From assembly GCF_026968045.1 (NCBI RefSeq), contig NZ_JAPVBQ010000004.1:546623-610622 (forward strand): DNA of 64,000 bases, given 5' to 3'. The stretch comes from Modestobacter sp. VKM Ac-2977. GTDB lineage: Bacteria > Actinomycetota > Actinomycetes > Mycobacteriales > Geodermatophilaceae. Positions 19,639 through 27,076 of the stretch are shown one piece after another (the first letter of the stretch is position 1; each line of letters opens with the position of its first letter). The translations under genes and the position numbers were made by a program. Below the pieces are notes generated by a model. It worked only from the letters and a program-made list of their open reading frames with translations, was not told where the DNA came from and ran no database searches.

Positions 19639-20535
19639 TTAGATCTTGGTGACCTGGGTGAACGACAGCTCGACCGGCGTCTCGCGGCCGAAGATGGAGA
19701 CGAGCACCTGGAGCTTCTGCTGCTCTGGGTTGATCTCGTTGATGGTCGCCGGCAGCGTCGCGAACGGCCCGTCCATGACGGTGACGGACTCGCCCACCTC
19801 GAACTCGACCTCCGGCGCGGGGCCGGCGCTGGGGGCCGCCTCGGTCGTGGAGACCGGCTTGGCGGTGGTGGCCGGCACCAGCAGGTTGACGACCTCGTCG
19901 ATGCTGAGCGGTGACGGCTTGGAGGTGGCCCCGACGAAGCCGGTGACGCCCGGGGTGTTGCGGACTGCACCCCAGGACTCGTCGTTGAGGTCCATCCGGA
20001 CGAGCAGGTAACCGGGCAGCTTCTTGCGGTTGACCTGGGTCCGCTTGCCGTTCTTGATCTCGGTGACCTCCTCGGTGGGCACCTCGATCTGGAAGATGTA
20101 GTCCTCCATGTCCAGCGACGTGATCCGGGACTCGAGGTTGGTCTTCACCTTGTTCTCGTAGCCCGCGTAGGAGTGGATCACGTACCAGTCGCCGAACTGG
20201 CCGCGCAGCGTCGAGCGCAGGGTCTCTGCCGGGTCCTCGTCCTCCGCCGCCGCGGTCTCGAGAGCTTCGACGACCACGGGGTCGTGGTCGGGGGCGGGCT
20301 CGGCCAGGGGGTCGGCGACGAGGGTGTCGCGGCCACCGGACTCCACCTCGGGGACGGCGTCGGCGGATCCGGTGTCGGTGTCCTGGTCTGCGGTGTCGCT
20401 CGATCCCTCGGCGGACCCGGTCTCGCCGGCGCCCGTCTCGAGGTCTGCGCTACCGCGCACGTCCGCACGCGCGTCGTCGAGGTCGGTGCCCTCGACGGCG
20501 CTGTCGGTCTCGAAGGGCTCGCGGGGGTCAGTCAC
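19639..20535 (-). CDS. nusG: Transcription termination/antitermination protein NusG
   Basis: NusG binds RNA polymerase and couples it to Rho or the ribosome. The protein has 298 residues because an acidic, Asp/Glu/Thr/Ser-rich N-terminal extension of about 110 residues precedes the NGN domain ([19 protein letters not shown]). The KOW domain ([20 protein letters not shown]) is C-terminal, after a 25-residue Ala/Pro/Thr linker. Long acidic N-termini are common in actinobacterial NusG. It follows secE by 43 bases. Confidence 0.96.
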   Translation of the reverse strand: MTDPREPFETDSAVEGTDLDDARADVRGSADLETGAGETGSAEGSSDTADQDTDTGSADAVPEVESGGRDTLVADPLAEPAPDHDPVVVEALETAAAEDEDPAETLRSTLRGQFGDWYVIHSYAGYENKVKTNLESRITSLDMEDYIFQIEVPTEEVTEIKNGKRTQVNRKKLPGYLLVRMDLNDESWGAVRNTPGVTGFVGATSKPSPLSIDEVVNLLVPATTAKPVSTTEAAPSAGPAPEVEFEVGESVTVMDGPFATLPATINEINPEQQKLQVLVSIFGRETPVELSFTQVTKI

Positions 20536-20578
20536 AGGGTCTCTTCCTTGTCGGGTGTGGTGCAGTCGCGGAGGGCGG

Positions 20579-21037
20579 TCAGCCGAAGACGGCGAGCACG
20601 CCCTGGGCGAAGAGGAGGTCCAGGCCGGCGACGATCGCGACCATGACCGCCACGAAGATGATCACCACGGTGGTGTAGGTGATCAGCTCCTTGCGACCGG
20701 GCCAGATCACCTTGCGCAGCTCGGCGACGACCTCGCGGAGGAACCGCCCCAGGTCCCGCTTCTTCCGCTGCTCGGCGGCGCGTTCCCGCTCGGCGGCGGC
20801 GCGGGTGCGCGTTCCGGTGGAACCCGTGTCGGGTGTCCGGCCGGCGGGACGGCTGGACGAGCGGGACCGGCGCTGGGTGGGGGTGGCGACGACCTTGTCC
20901 TCGTCGGTCTCCGCCTCGTCGGCGACACCGGCCTCGGCGGCCTCGAGCGCTCCCGCGTCCTCCACACCCGGCGTCTCGGCGTCGAGCTGCTCGGCGTCGA
21001 CCTGCTCGCCGTTCGGCTCGCCGTCCTTCTCGCTCAC
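20579..21037 (-). CDS. secE: Preprotein translocase subunit SecE
   Basis: SecE clamps SecY in the Sec translocon. The 152 residues consist of an acidic then Arg/Ser-rich cytoplasmic N-terminus (about 90 residues), the amphipathic segment [20 protein letters not shown] and one membrane helix ([20 protein letters not shown]). The single-helix form is normal outside E. coli. It sits between tRNA-Trp and nusG on the same strand, as in mycobacteria. Confidence 0.95.
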   Translation of the reverse strand: MSEKDGEPNGEQVDAEQLDAETPGVEDAGALEAAEAGVADEAETDEDKVVATPTQRRSRSSSRPAGRTPDTGSTGTRTRAAAERERAAEQRKKRDLGRFLREVVAELRKVIWPGRKELITYTTVVIIFVAVMVAIVAGLDLLFAQGVLAVFG

Positions 21038-21100
21038 AGCGCCTCGCTCACGTCGGTCCGGCTCACTTCGGTCGGCTCTTCTCGGTCGGTCGTCAGGTCG

Positions 21101-21176
<76 letters not shown>

Positions 21177-21391
21177 AGGGAACGCCGGTTCCGCGTCGCG
21201 ACGCGGCCCCAGTACTCGACGTGACCCCCCGAAGAGGGCCTCCGGGGCACGCCGGTGGCGGGGTCCCACAGGCCCCAGGTCGTCGAGTGTACGGGACCGG
21301 CCCGGCCAGCAGCCAACACGGGAGCCGGGTCGCCTCCCGCGGGGTGCGCGGAGCGGGCTGGGACACCCGGTCCGTCTGCCACGATCGGATC

Positions 21392-22645
21392 ATGCCGACC
21401 GCCCCCGCCCCCGGGTCCGAGCCCGTCGAACCGACGCCATCGGCGGAGCGGCGGGTCTCCCGGCGGGTCGCCGCGGTCACCTCCTCCACGACGATGGCCG
21501 CCGACGCCCGCGCCAAGGCGCTGCGGGCCACCGGACGGCCCGTGATCAGCTTCGCCGCCGGCGAGCCGGACTCCCCCACGGCCGACCACGTCGTCGAGGC
21601 GGCCGTCCGGGCCGCCCGGGACCCGGCGATGCACCGCTACACCCCGGTCGCGGGTCTCCCCCAGCTCCGGGAGGCGATCGTCGCGAAGACGCTGCGCGAC
21701 TCGGGCCTGACCGCCCAGCCGACCGACGTGCTGGTCACCGCCGGGGGCAAGCAGGCGGTCGCCCAGGCACTGGCAGCGCTGCTCGACCCCGGCGACGAGG
21801 TGCTGCTCCCGACGCCGCACTGGACCACCTACCCCGAGGCGATCCGGCTGGCCGGCGGCGTGCCCGTCCCGGTGGTCGCCGACGAGGCCAGCGGCTACCT
21901 GGTCTCCGTCGGACAGCTCGAAGCGGCTCGCACCCCGCGCACGAAGTTGCTGCTGTTCTGCTCCCCGGCCAACCCAACCGGCGCCGTCCACCCGCCCGAG
22001 GAGGTGGCCGAGATCGGCCGGTGGGCGCTGGCTGCCGGCCTCTGGGTGGTCACCGACGAGATCTACGAGCACCTGACCTACGACGGGACGACGGCGCCGT
22101 CGTTGCCCGCCCTGGTGCCGGAGGTCCAGCCGCGGTGCGTGGTCGTCAACGGCGTCGCCAAGGCGTATGCGATGACCGGCTGGCGGGTGGGCTGGCTGAT
22201 CGGGCCGGCCGACGTGGTGGCCGGGGCGACGGCCCTGCAGTCGCACTCGGCCGGGCACGTCTCGAACGTCGCCCAGGCCGCTGCGGTGGCCGCGCTCAGC
22301 GGTGACCAGTCCAGCGTCGCGGAGCTTCGGGCCACCCTCGACCGGCGCCGCCGGACCGTCGTGCGGATGCTGCGGGAGATCCCCGGGATCGCCTGCCCCG
22401 CGCCGCAGGGCGCCTTCTACGTCTACCCGTCGGTCACCGCCCTGCTCGGCCGCTCGATCGCCGGGCGCACGGCCACCACCAGCGCCGAGCTGGCCGAGCT
22501 GCTGTTGGAACTGGCCCAGGTCGCCGTCGTGCCGGGCGAGGCCTTCGGCACGCCGGGGTACCTCCGCCTGTCCTACGCCCTCGGGGACGACGACCTGGTC
22601 GAGGGTGTCCGCCGGATGCAGCAGCTCCTGGGCTCCGCAGGCTGA
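21392..22645 (+). CDS. Class I PLP-dependent aminotransferase (aspartate aminotransferase-like)
   Basis: This is a fold-type I aminotransferase, probably acting on aspartate or another amino acid. The ATG at 21392 gives 417 residues. Key features: [19 protein letters not shown] at the start; [12 protein letters not shown]; the cofactor-binding [12 protein letters not shown] and [16 protein letters not shown]; and the PLP lysine in [15 protein letters not shown], close to the canonical SK-x-x-x-MTGWR. The carboxylate-binding arginine is in [14 protein letters not shown]. It is the only plus-strand gene between hadB and tRNA-Trp. Substrate specificity is not readable. Confidence 0.9.
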   Translation: MPTAPAPGSEPVEPTPSAERRVSRRVAAVTSSTTMAADARAKALRATGRPVISFAAGEPDSPTADHVVEAAVRAARDPAMHRYTPVAGLPQLREAIVAKTLRDSGLTAQPTDVLVTAGGKQAVAQALAALLDPGDEVLLPTPHWTTYPEAIRLAGGVPVPVVADEASGYLVSVGQLEAARTPRTKLLLFCSPANPTGAVHPPEEVAEIGRWALAAGLWVVTDEIYEHLTYDGTTAPSLPALVPEVQPRCVVVNGVAKAYAMTGWRVGWLIGPADVVAGATALQSHSAGHVSNVAQAAAVAALSGDQSSVAELRATLDRRRRTVVRMLREIPGIACPAPQGAFYVYPSVTALLGRSIAGRTATTSAELAELLLELAQVAVVPGEAFGTPGYLRLSYALGDDDLVEGVRRMQQLLGSAG

Positions 22646-22660
22646 GACCCGCGGACGCGA

Positions 22661-23083
22661 TCAGCCCAGCGCGACGACGGCGCGGGCCAGGGACAGGACC
22701 TTGTCGCCACCACTGGTCACGGTGAGGTCCACGCGCACCCGGCCGTCCTCGAGGAGGGCAGCGACCCGGCCCCGCACGGTCAGCTCGGCACCGAGGTCGT
22801 CGTCGGGCACCACCACCGGCCGGCTGAAGCGCACCGAGTAGTCGACGACGGCACCCGGATCGCCGGCCCAGGCGGTGACCGCGCGGACGGCGAGCCCCGC
22901 GGTGAGCATCCCGTGTGCGATCACTCCGGGGAGGCCGACCTCGCGGGCGACCCGCTCGTTCCAGTGGATGACGTTGAGGTCACCCGAAGCGCCTGCGTAG
23001 CGGACCAGGTCGGCGCGGGTGACCCGGGAGGTCTGCTCGGGCAGCTCGGTGCCGACCTCGACGTCGGTCGGTCGAGGGCTCAT
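22661..23083 (-). CDS. hadB: MaoC-like (R)-specific hydratase, HadB type
   Basis: This is a hot-dog-fold dehydratase/hydratase; in mycobacteria HadB is the catalytic subunit of the FAS-II 3-hydroxyacyl dehydratase. The 140 residues contain the hydratase motif YAGASGDLNVIHWNERVARE with the catalytic Asp and His, then GVIAHGMLTAGL. It overlaps hadA by four bases (ATGA), implying a heterodimer as in HadAB. No hadC follows. Outside mycolate producers the physiological substrate is uncertain. Confidence 0.85.
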   Translation of the reverse strand: MSPRPTDVEVGTELPEQTSRVTRADLVRYAGASGDLNVIHWNERVAREVGLPGVIAHGMLTAGLAVRAVTAWAGDPGAVVDYSVRFSRPVVVPDDDLGAELTVRGRVAALLEDGRVRVDLTVTSGGDKVLSLARAVVALG

Positions 23084-23526
23084 GCCGTGCCCCGGGCGAC
23101 GAGCATCGAGCGGGTGGTGCAGACCGGCTCGCCGTCCTCGGTGGCCAGGTCCACGCGGGTGGTCAGCATGTCGTTGCCGGCCACCGTCTTCACCGCGTCG
23201 ATGGTGGCGGTCGCGACCAGTCGGTCGCCGGCCCGGATCGGGCGGTGGTGGGTGAACCGCTGCTCGCCGTGCACCACCCGGCTGTAGTCGAGCCCCACCT
23301 CCGGGTCCTCGACGACGACGTTGCCCGCGCCGAGGGACAGCACGATGGCGAAGGTCGGCGGGGCGATGACGTCGGGGTGACCGGCGGCACGGGCGGCGGC
23401 CGGGTCGACGTAGACCGGGTCAGGGTCGGCCAGCGCCGCGGCGAACTCCGCGATCTTCTCGCGCCCGACCTCGTACACGGCAGAGGGCGGGTAGCTGCGC
23501 CCGACCAGTCCTGCGTCCAGCGCCAT
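23080..23526 (-). CDS. hadA: MaoC-like dehydratase partner subunit, HadA type
   Basis: The 148 residues form a hot-dog-fold protein (N-terminal MaoC half) with REKIAEFAAALADPDPVYVD and DVIAPPTFAIVLSLGAG. In HadA proteins this subunit gives the acyl-binding surface while HadB supplies the catalytic dyad, and the same split is visible here: the Asp-x-x-x-x-His pair is absent. It lies 30 bases after rpmG and overlaps hadB, as in mycobacteria. Confidence 0.85.
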   Translation of the reverse strand: MALDAGLVGRSYPPSAVYEVGREKIAEFAAALADPDPVYVDPAAARAAGHPDVIAPPTFAIVLSLGAGNVVVEDPEVGLDYSRVVHGEQRFTHHRPIRAGDRLVATATIDAVKTVAGNDMLTTRVDLATEDGEPVCTTRSMLVARGTA

Positions 23527-23556
23527 GCTCCCGCCCTCTCCTCGCGACCGCTGCGG

Positions 23557-23721
23557 TCAGCGCGTCTCGCGGTGGACCGTGTGCTTGCGGTCGGTCGGGC
23601 AGTACTTCTTCAGCTCGATCCGGTCGGGGTCGTTCCGCCGGTTCTTGCGGGTGATGTAGTTGCGGTTCTTGCACTCCTGGCAGGCCAGGGTGATCTTCGG
23701 ACGAACGTCGGTGGCTGCCAT
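23557..23721 (-). CDS. rpmG: 50S ribosomal protein L33
   Basis: This small 50S protein has 54 residues from the ATG at 23721. Two CxxC-type pairs are visible ([17 protein letters not shown]) although the second is reduced to a single cysteine ([10 protein letters not shown]), so the zinc ribbon is partial. A longer frame upstream runs into the tRNA gene and is rejected. It lies between tRNA-Met and hadA. Confidence 0.95.
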   Translation of the reverse strand: MAATDVRPKITLACQECKNRNYITRKNRRNDPDRIELKKYCPTDRKHTVHRETR

Positions 23722-23836
23722 GAGCGCATCCTCGCCTTGTCGGTGGTCGAGTGTCCCTCGACGCTTCTCGGGTGGTGCCCGTGCCCGGCGGATGCCGAAC
23801 ACGACGACGGACCCCGTTCCCGGGGTCCGTCTGGGG

Positions 23837-23910
23837 TAGCGGTGACCGGACTTGAACCGGTGACACAACGATTATGAGCCGTTTGCTCTACCAGGCTGAG
23901 CTACACCGCC
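23837..23910 (-). tRNA. tRNA-Met, elongator (anticodon CAT)
   Basis: The cloverleaf starts GGCGGTG and ends CACCGCT-A with no encoded CCA. The anticodon loop CTCATAA gives CAT. The first pair is G-U rather than the C-A mismatch of an initiator, and the anticodon stem lacks three consecutive G-C pairs, so this is elongator tRNA. Confidence 0.95.
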
Positions 23911-23959
23911 AGGTGACCGTCCGGCCCGGTCTTCCGACTGCACCGGTGGTCGTCGTGCG

Positions 23960-24032
23960 AGCCCCTTTACGGAATCGAACCGTAGACCTTCTCCTTACCA
24001 TGGAGACGCTCTGCCGACTGAGCTAAAGGGGC
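23960..24032 (-). tRNA. tRNA-Thr (anticodon GGT)
   Basis: A 73-base cloverleaf starting GCCCCTT and ending AAGGGGC-T. The anticodon loop ATGGTAA gives GGT. No 3' CCA is encoded. It heads the tRNA-Thr, tRNA-Met, rpmG, hadAB cluster on the minus strand. Confidence 0.96.
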
Positions 24033-24072
24033 CTGCTCCGAAGAGCCGTGGAGAACTGTACCTGATGCCTTC

Positions 24073-24128
24073 GGCCTCCCTGCAGGGGCCCGCCGCGAGC
24101 CTGCGAGCGGTGGGGGGGCAGGGAGGCC
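24073..24128 (-). terminator. Putative terminator after the EAL gene
   Basis: An 11-bp perfect outer stem (24073-24083 with 24118-24128) encloses a 34-base GC-rich loop that can fold further. It starts six bases after the stop codon of the upstream gene and separates it from tRNA-Thr. Confidence 0.5.
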
Positions 24129-24133
24129 CTCTC

Positions 24134-26692
24134 TCAGGTGCGGACGAACAACCGCCGGTGGGTGGCCCCCGGCGCGGCGGCGCGGACCCCGGTGCGCGCC
24201 AGCAGCCACCCCTCGAGCCGGTCCTCGGGCAACGGGCGGCTGACCAGGAAACCCTGCAGCTTGTCGCAGCCCATCTGGGTCAGCAGGTCCCGGGTCACCT
24301 CGTCCTCGACCCCCTCGGCCACCACGCGCAACCCCAGGTTGTGCGCGAGCTCGACGATCGAGCGGGCGATGAAGGACTCGTTCTGGCTCGTCGACATGCC
24401 CAGCACGAAGGACTTGTCGATCTTCAGCTCGTCGATCGGCAGCAGCCGCAGCTGGGACAGGGACGAGTAGCCGGTGCCGAAGTCGTCCATGGACAACCGC
24501 AGGCCCAGCGCGTGCAGGTCGGCCAGCACGGTGCTGTTGCGGACCGTGTCGTCGACGACACTGCCCTCGGTCAGCTCGAGGGTCAGCAGCTCACCCGGCA
24601 CCCCGTGGTGGCGCAGTGCCCGGCGGACCCGGTCGACGATGTCCGGCTCGGCGAGGCAGTGGGCCGAGAGGTTGACCGCCACCGACAGGGCGATGTCCTG
24701 GTCCAGCCACCGCCGGCAGCGGTCCAGCGCCCGGTCGAGCACGTGGTCGGTCAGCAGCCCGATCCGGCCGATCTGCTCGGCCAGGCTGATGAAGTCGTCC
24801 GGCGAGATGTCCCCGTAGCGCGGGTGCGCCCAGCGCACGAGGGTCTCCACCGAGACGATGTCCGCGGTGCGGGTGTCCACGATCGGCTGGAAGACGACCG
24901 AGATCTGCCCGTCGGCCATCGCGGTCTCCAGCTCCGCCCCCAACTGCAGACGGCGCAGGCTCTGCTGGTCCAGGACGGGGTGGTAGGTCGCCACTCCCCC
25001 GGAGCCCTGTGCCGCGAGCAGCGCGACGTCCGCCCGCTGGATCAGCGTGCCCGACTCCGACCCGTGCACGGGCGCCGCAGCGACCCCGATCGTCAGCGCG
25101 ACCTCCAGGTCCAGCCCGGCGACCCGGGCCCGGGTGGAGGCGGCCTCCCGCAGCCGACGGGCGGCTCGCTCGGTGGCGGCCAGGGACAGGCCCGGCAGCA
25201 GGACGGCGAACTGGCCGCCCTCCATCCGGGCCACGACGGCCTGCGGCGGCGCGTGCTCGCGGAGCAGCCCGGCGGTGACCAGGAGCAGCTCGTCGCTGGC
25301 GGCGTGCCCGAGGGTGTCGGTGACGTCGGTGTAGCCGTCCAGCGCCGCCAGCACCAGCCCGGCCCGGGCGGTGGCCGGCTCGGCCAGCAGCAGCGCGTCG
25401 ATCTCCCCACCCAGCCGCTGCCGGTTCGGCAACCCGGTCAGCCGGTCGTGGTCGCCGTCGTGCCGGATCTGACTGAGCAGCTGCTGCTGCCGGATGGCGG
25501 CGTTGACGTGGGTCAACATCGATTCCAGCGCACTGCGGTCGCCGTCGGCGAAGGTCACCACGTCGCTGCGCCGGTCACAGACCTCGAGGTAGCCGGGCTC
25601 ACCGGCTGCGGTGACCACGGGAGCACCGAGCACCTCGCGGGCGTGGCGACGGGCCAGGGCGGCCAGCTCCCGGGGCTCCGCCCGCGCCGTCCAGAGGAGG
25701 ACCGGTCCCGCGGCATCAGGAGCCAGGGCACGCTGCCGGATCAGGTCATCGGGATCACCGGGACCGTCGTACCAGGCGAGCTCGCCATCGGCGGCGTCGA
25801 CGACGAGCTGCGGGCCGTCGTCGAGGTAGGGCGGCAGCCACAGCGCCACCCGGTCGGCGTTGAGCAGCTCACGGACCGCGCTCACGATCTCCCTGGTCCC
25901 CGCCTCGTCCGGGGTCACCAGCTCCACGCGCCGGGCGAAGTCGTAGACCTGCTGGACGGTCCGCCGTTCACGGATGGCGTGCGAGGACTGCCGGAACATC
26001 GCCACAGCCCCCAGTACGAGGGGTCCGATCAGCACCCAGCCCCACGCCGTCTCACGGGTCAGCAGGAGGGCGACGACACCGACGACCACGCTCAACGGAG
26101 CAACGGCAAAGGCCGGGATCGCGCTCAGCAGCAGTCCCCAGCCCGGGAAGCCCCCGGACAGCCAGATGGCCAGACAGGTCATCAGGATGCCGACGACCGT
26201 CGCCGCCAGCAGCGCCAGCACCAGGGACAGCCAGCTCAGCGGGTCGTCGAGGTCGAGCTGCGGGAGCCACGACAGCACCAGCAGCGCTGTGCACACCTCG
26301 GCGACGGTCAGGCCGATGTTGTAGGCGGCCTTGGTCAACGGGAGCGACTGACGGACCAGCACGATGGACACGGCGGCCACGCGGGCGATGACGGCCCAGA
26401 CGCCTCCGACCTCGACGAGCGCGATGACCAGCACCAGCTCGGAGGGCGAGACCGCGAAGGTCTGGCGACGGAACTCCAGCTCCAGCTGGGACGACTCGGT
26501 GAGCAGGAAGGCGAGGAAGAGGGCCAGGACGGCCCACACCGACGGGGTGGTCCAGGCATGCGGCAGCGTCAACGCACCGAGCACCGCCGCCACAGAGAGC
26601 GCGACGGCGACGATCATCTCGGGGCGCCGGATCACTGCTGCCCCCCACTGTGGGGAGGCCGGCTGCTCGGCCAACGTCAGCCCGTCTGTCAA
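24134..26692 (-). CDS. Membrane c-di-GMP phosphodiesterase: multi-TM, GAF-like, degenerate GGDEF, EAL
   Basis: A membrane signalling protein that probably hydrolyses c-di-GMP. Residues 25-245 hold about seven hydrophobic segments (MASE-type sensor region). A GAF-like stretch spans roughly 260-405. The GGDEF domain starts at DHDRLTGLPNRQRL (about 412), but its active-site loop reads ARMEGGQFAVLLPG (about 490) instead of GGDEF, so cyclase activity is unlikely. The EAL domain looks complete: SVETLVRWAHP (about 614), VAVNLSAHCL, LTLELTEGS, MDDFGTGYSSL (about 735), LKIDKSFV, VVAEGVED and KLQGFLVSRP. The TTG start at 26692 has no good ribosome site and lies in an inverted repeat; GTG at 26635 after a G-run is an alternative. 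Confidence 0.9.
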   Translation of the reverse strand: MTDGLTLAEQPASPQWGAAVIRRPEMIVAVALSVAAVLGALTLPHAWTTPSVWAVLALFLAFLLTESSQLELEFRRQTFAVSPSELVLVIALVEVGGVWAVIARVAAVSIVLVRQSLPLTKAAYNIGLTVAEVCTALLVLSWLPQLDLDDPLSWLSLVLALLAATVVGILMTCLAIWLSGGFPGWGLLLSAIPAFAVAPLSVVVGVVALLLTRETAWGWVLIGPLVLGAVAMFRQSSHAIRERRTVQQVYDFARRVELVTPDEAGTREIVSAVRELLNADRVALWLPPYLDDGPQLVVDAADGELAWYDGPGDPDDLIRQRALAPDAAGPVLLWTARAEPRELAALARRHAREVLGAPVVTAAGEPGYLEVCDRRSDVVTFADGDRSALESMLTHVNAAIRQQQLLSQIRHDGDHDRLTGLPNRQRLGGEIDALLLAEPATARAGLVLAALDGYTDVTDTLGHAASDELLLVTAGLLREHAPPQAVVARMEGGQFAVLLPGLSLAATERAARRLREAASTRARVAGLDLEVALTIGVAAAPVHGSESGTLIQRADVALLAAQGSGGVATYHPVLDQQSLRRLQLGAELETAMADGQISVVFQPIVDTRTADIVSVETLVRWAHPRYGDISPDDFISLAEQIGRIGLLTDHVLDRALDRCRRWLDQDIALSVAVNLSAHCLAEPDIVDRVRRALRHHGVPGELLTLELTEGSVVDDTVRNSTVLADLHALGLRLSMDDFGTGYSSLSQLRLLPIDELKIDKSFVLGMSTSQNESFIARSIVELAHNLGLRVVAEGVEDEVTRDLLTQMGCDKLQGFLVSRPLPEDRLEGWLLARTGVRAAAPGATHRRLFVRT

Positions 26693-26710
26693 TTGGCGTG
26701 GTCGACAGAC
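26684..26710. promoter_or_regulatory. Inverted repeat at the 5' end of the EAL gene
   Basis: GTCTGTC (26684-26690) and GACAGAC (26704-26710) form a perfect 7-bp inverted repeat spaced by 13 bases. It overlaps the upstream-most possible start of the EAL gene and lies between it and the 29-codon peptide ORF. It could be a protein-binding operator or an RNA hairpin. Confidence 0.4.
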
Positions 26711-26797
26711 GTTAACAGCGGTGGCCCCTTCCGGGCAGCCACCTCACCCGATGGGGCAGCCGGCTCGTCACGACCGCCCCGCAGCCAGGCGGCCGGG

Positions 26798-26887
26798 TCA
26801 GCGGTTCCAGCGCCACCCGCGGTTCCAGCGCCAGCCACGGTTGGCGGCGGAGGGGCGGGCGGTGGCGAGCGAGGTGGTGCCGGTCAT
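26798..26887 (-). CDS. 29-residue Trp/Arg-rich repeat peptide
   Basis: An ATG at 26887, five bases after a clean AGGAG site, opens a 29-codon frame. The product begins MTGTTSLATARPSAA and ends with two copies of a hexapeptide N-R-G-W-R-W followed by N-R: four Trp and six Arg in 29 residues. The DNA repeats as two 18-base units (26801-26818 and 26819-26836) differing at one base. I do not recognise the peptide. Options are a regulatory leader peptide for the EAL gene starting 105 bases downstream, a RiPP precursor with a repeated core, or a cationic peptide. No peptide-modifying enzyme is visible in the window. Confidence 0.5.
   Translation of the reverse strand: MTGTTSLATARPSAANRGWRWNRGWRWNR
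26801..26836. repeat. Two tandem 18-base units inside the peptide ORF
   Basis: Units 26801-26818 and 26819-26836 match at 17 of 18 positions. The unit length is a multiple of three and keeps the encoded NRGWRW repeat in frame. A degenerate start of a third unit follows. Confidence 0.8.
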
Positions 26888-27076
26888 GACATCTCCTGAG
26901 GGGCGCGGATGGACTCGGGTCGCGGTAGCCGCCCGCGCGGGGGCAGAGCGTCGTCCGGCACAGACCGCAATGAAGAGACTGCAGCGGGTCACCCACACGC
27001 GCAATATCGAACACGAACGGGTTGATGATCTTCGTTGTGTCGTGACTCTCTGCGGTGAGTGATCTGCCTAGAGTCA

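Noticed and set aside
23837..23910. Initiator tRNA-Met
   Set aside because: The first pair is G-U, not an unpaired C-A, and the anticodon stem lacks the three G-C pairs of initiators.
26801..26836. CRISPR-like or mobile-element repeat
   Set aside because: Only two 18-base units without spacers, in coding frame. No CRISPR array is present in the window.
26798..27004. 68-codon extension of the Trp/Arg peptide
   Set aside because: The extra 39 codons have no ribosome site or protein-like content; the ATG at 26887 has a clean AGGAG.
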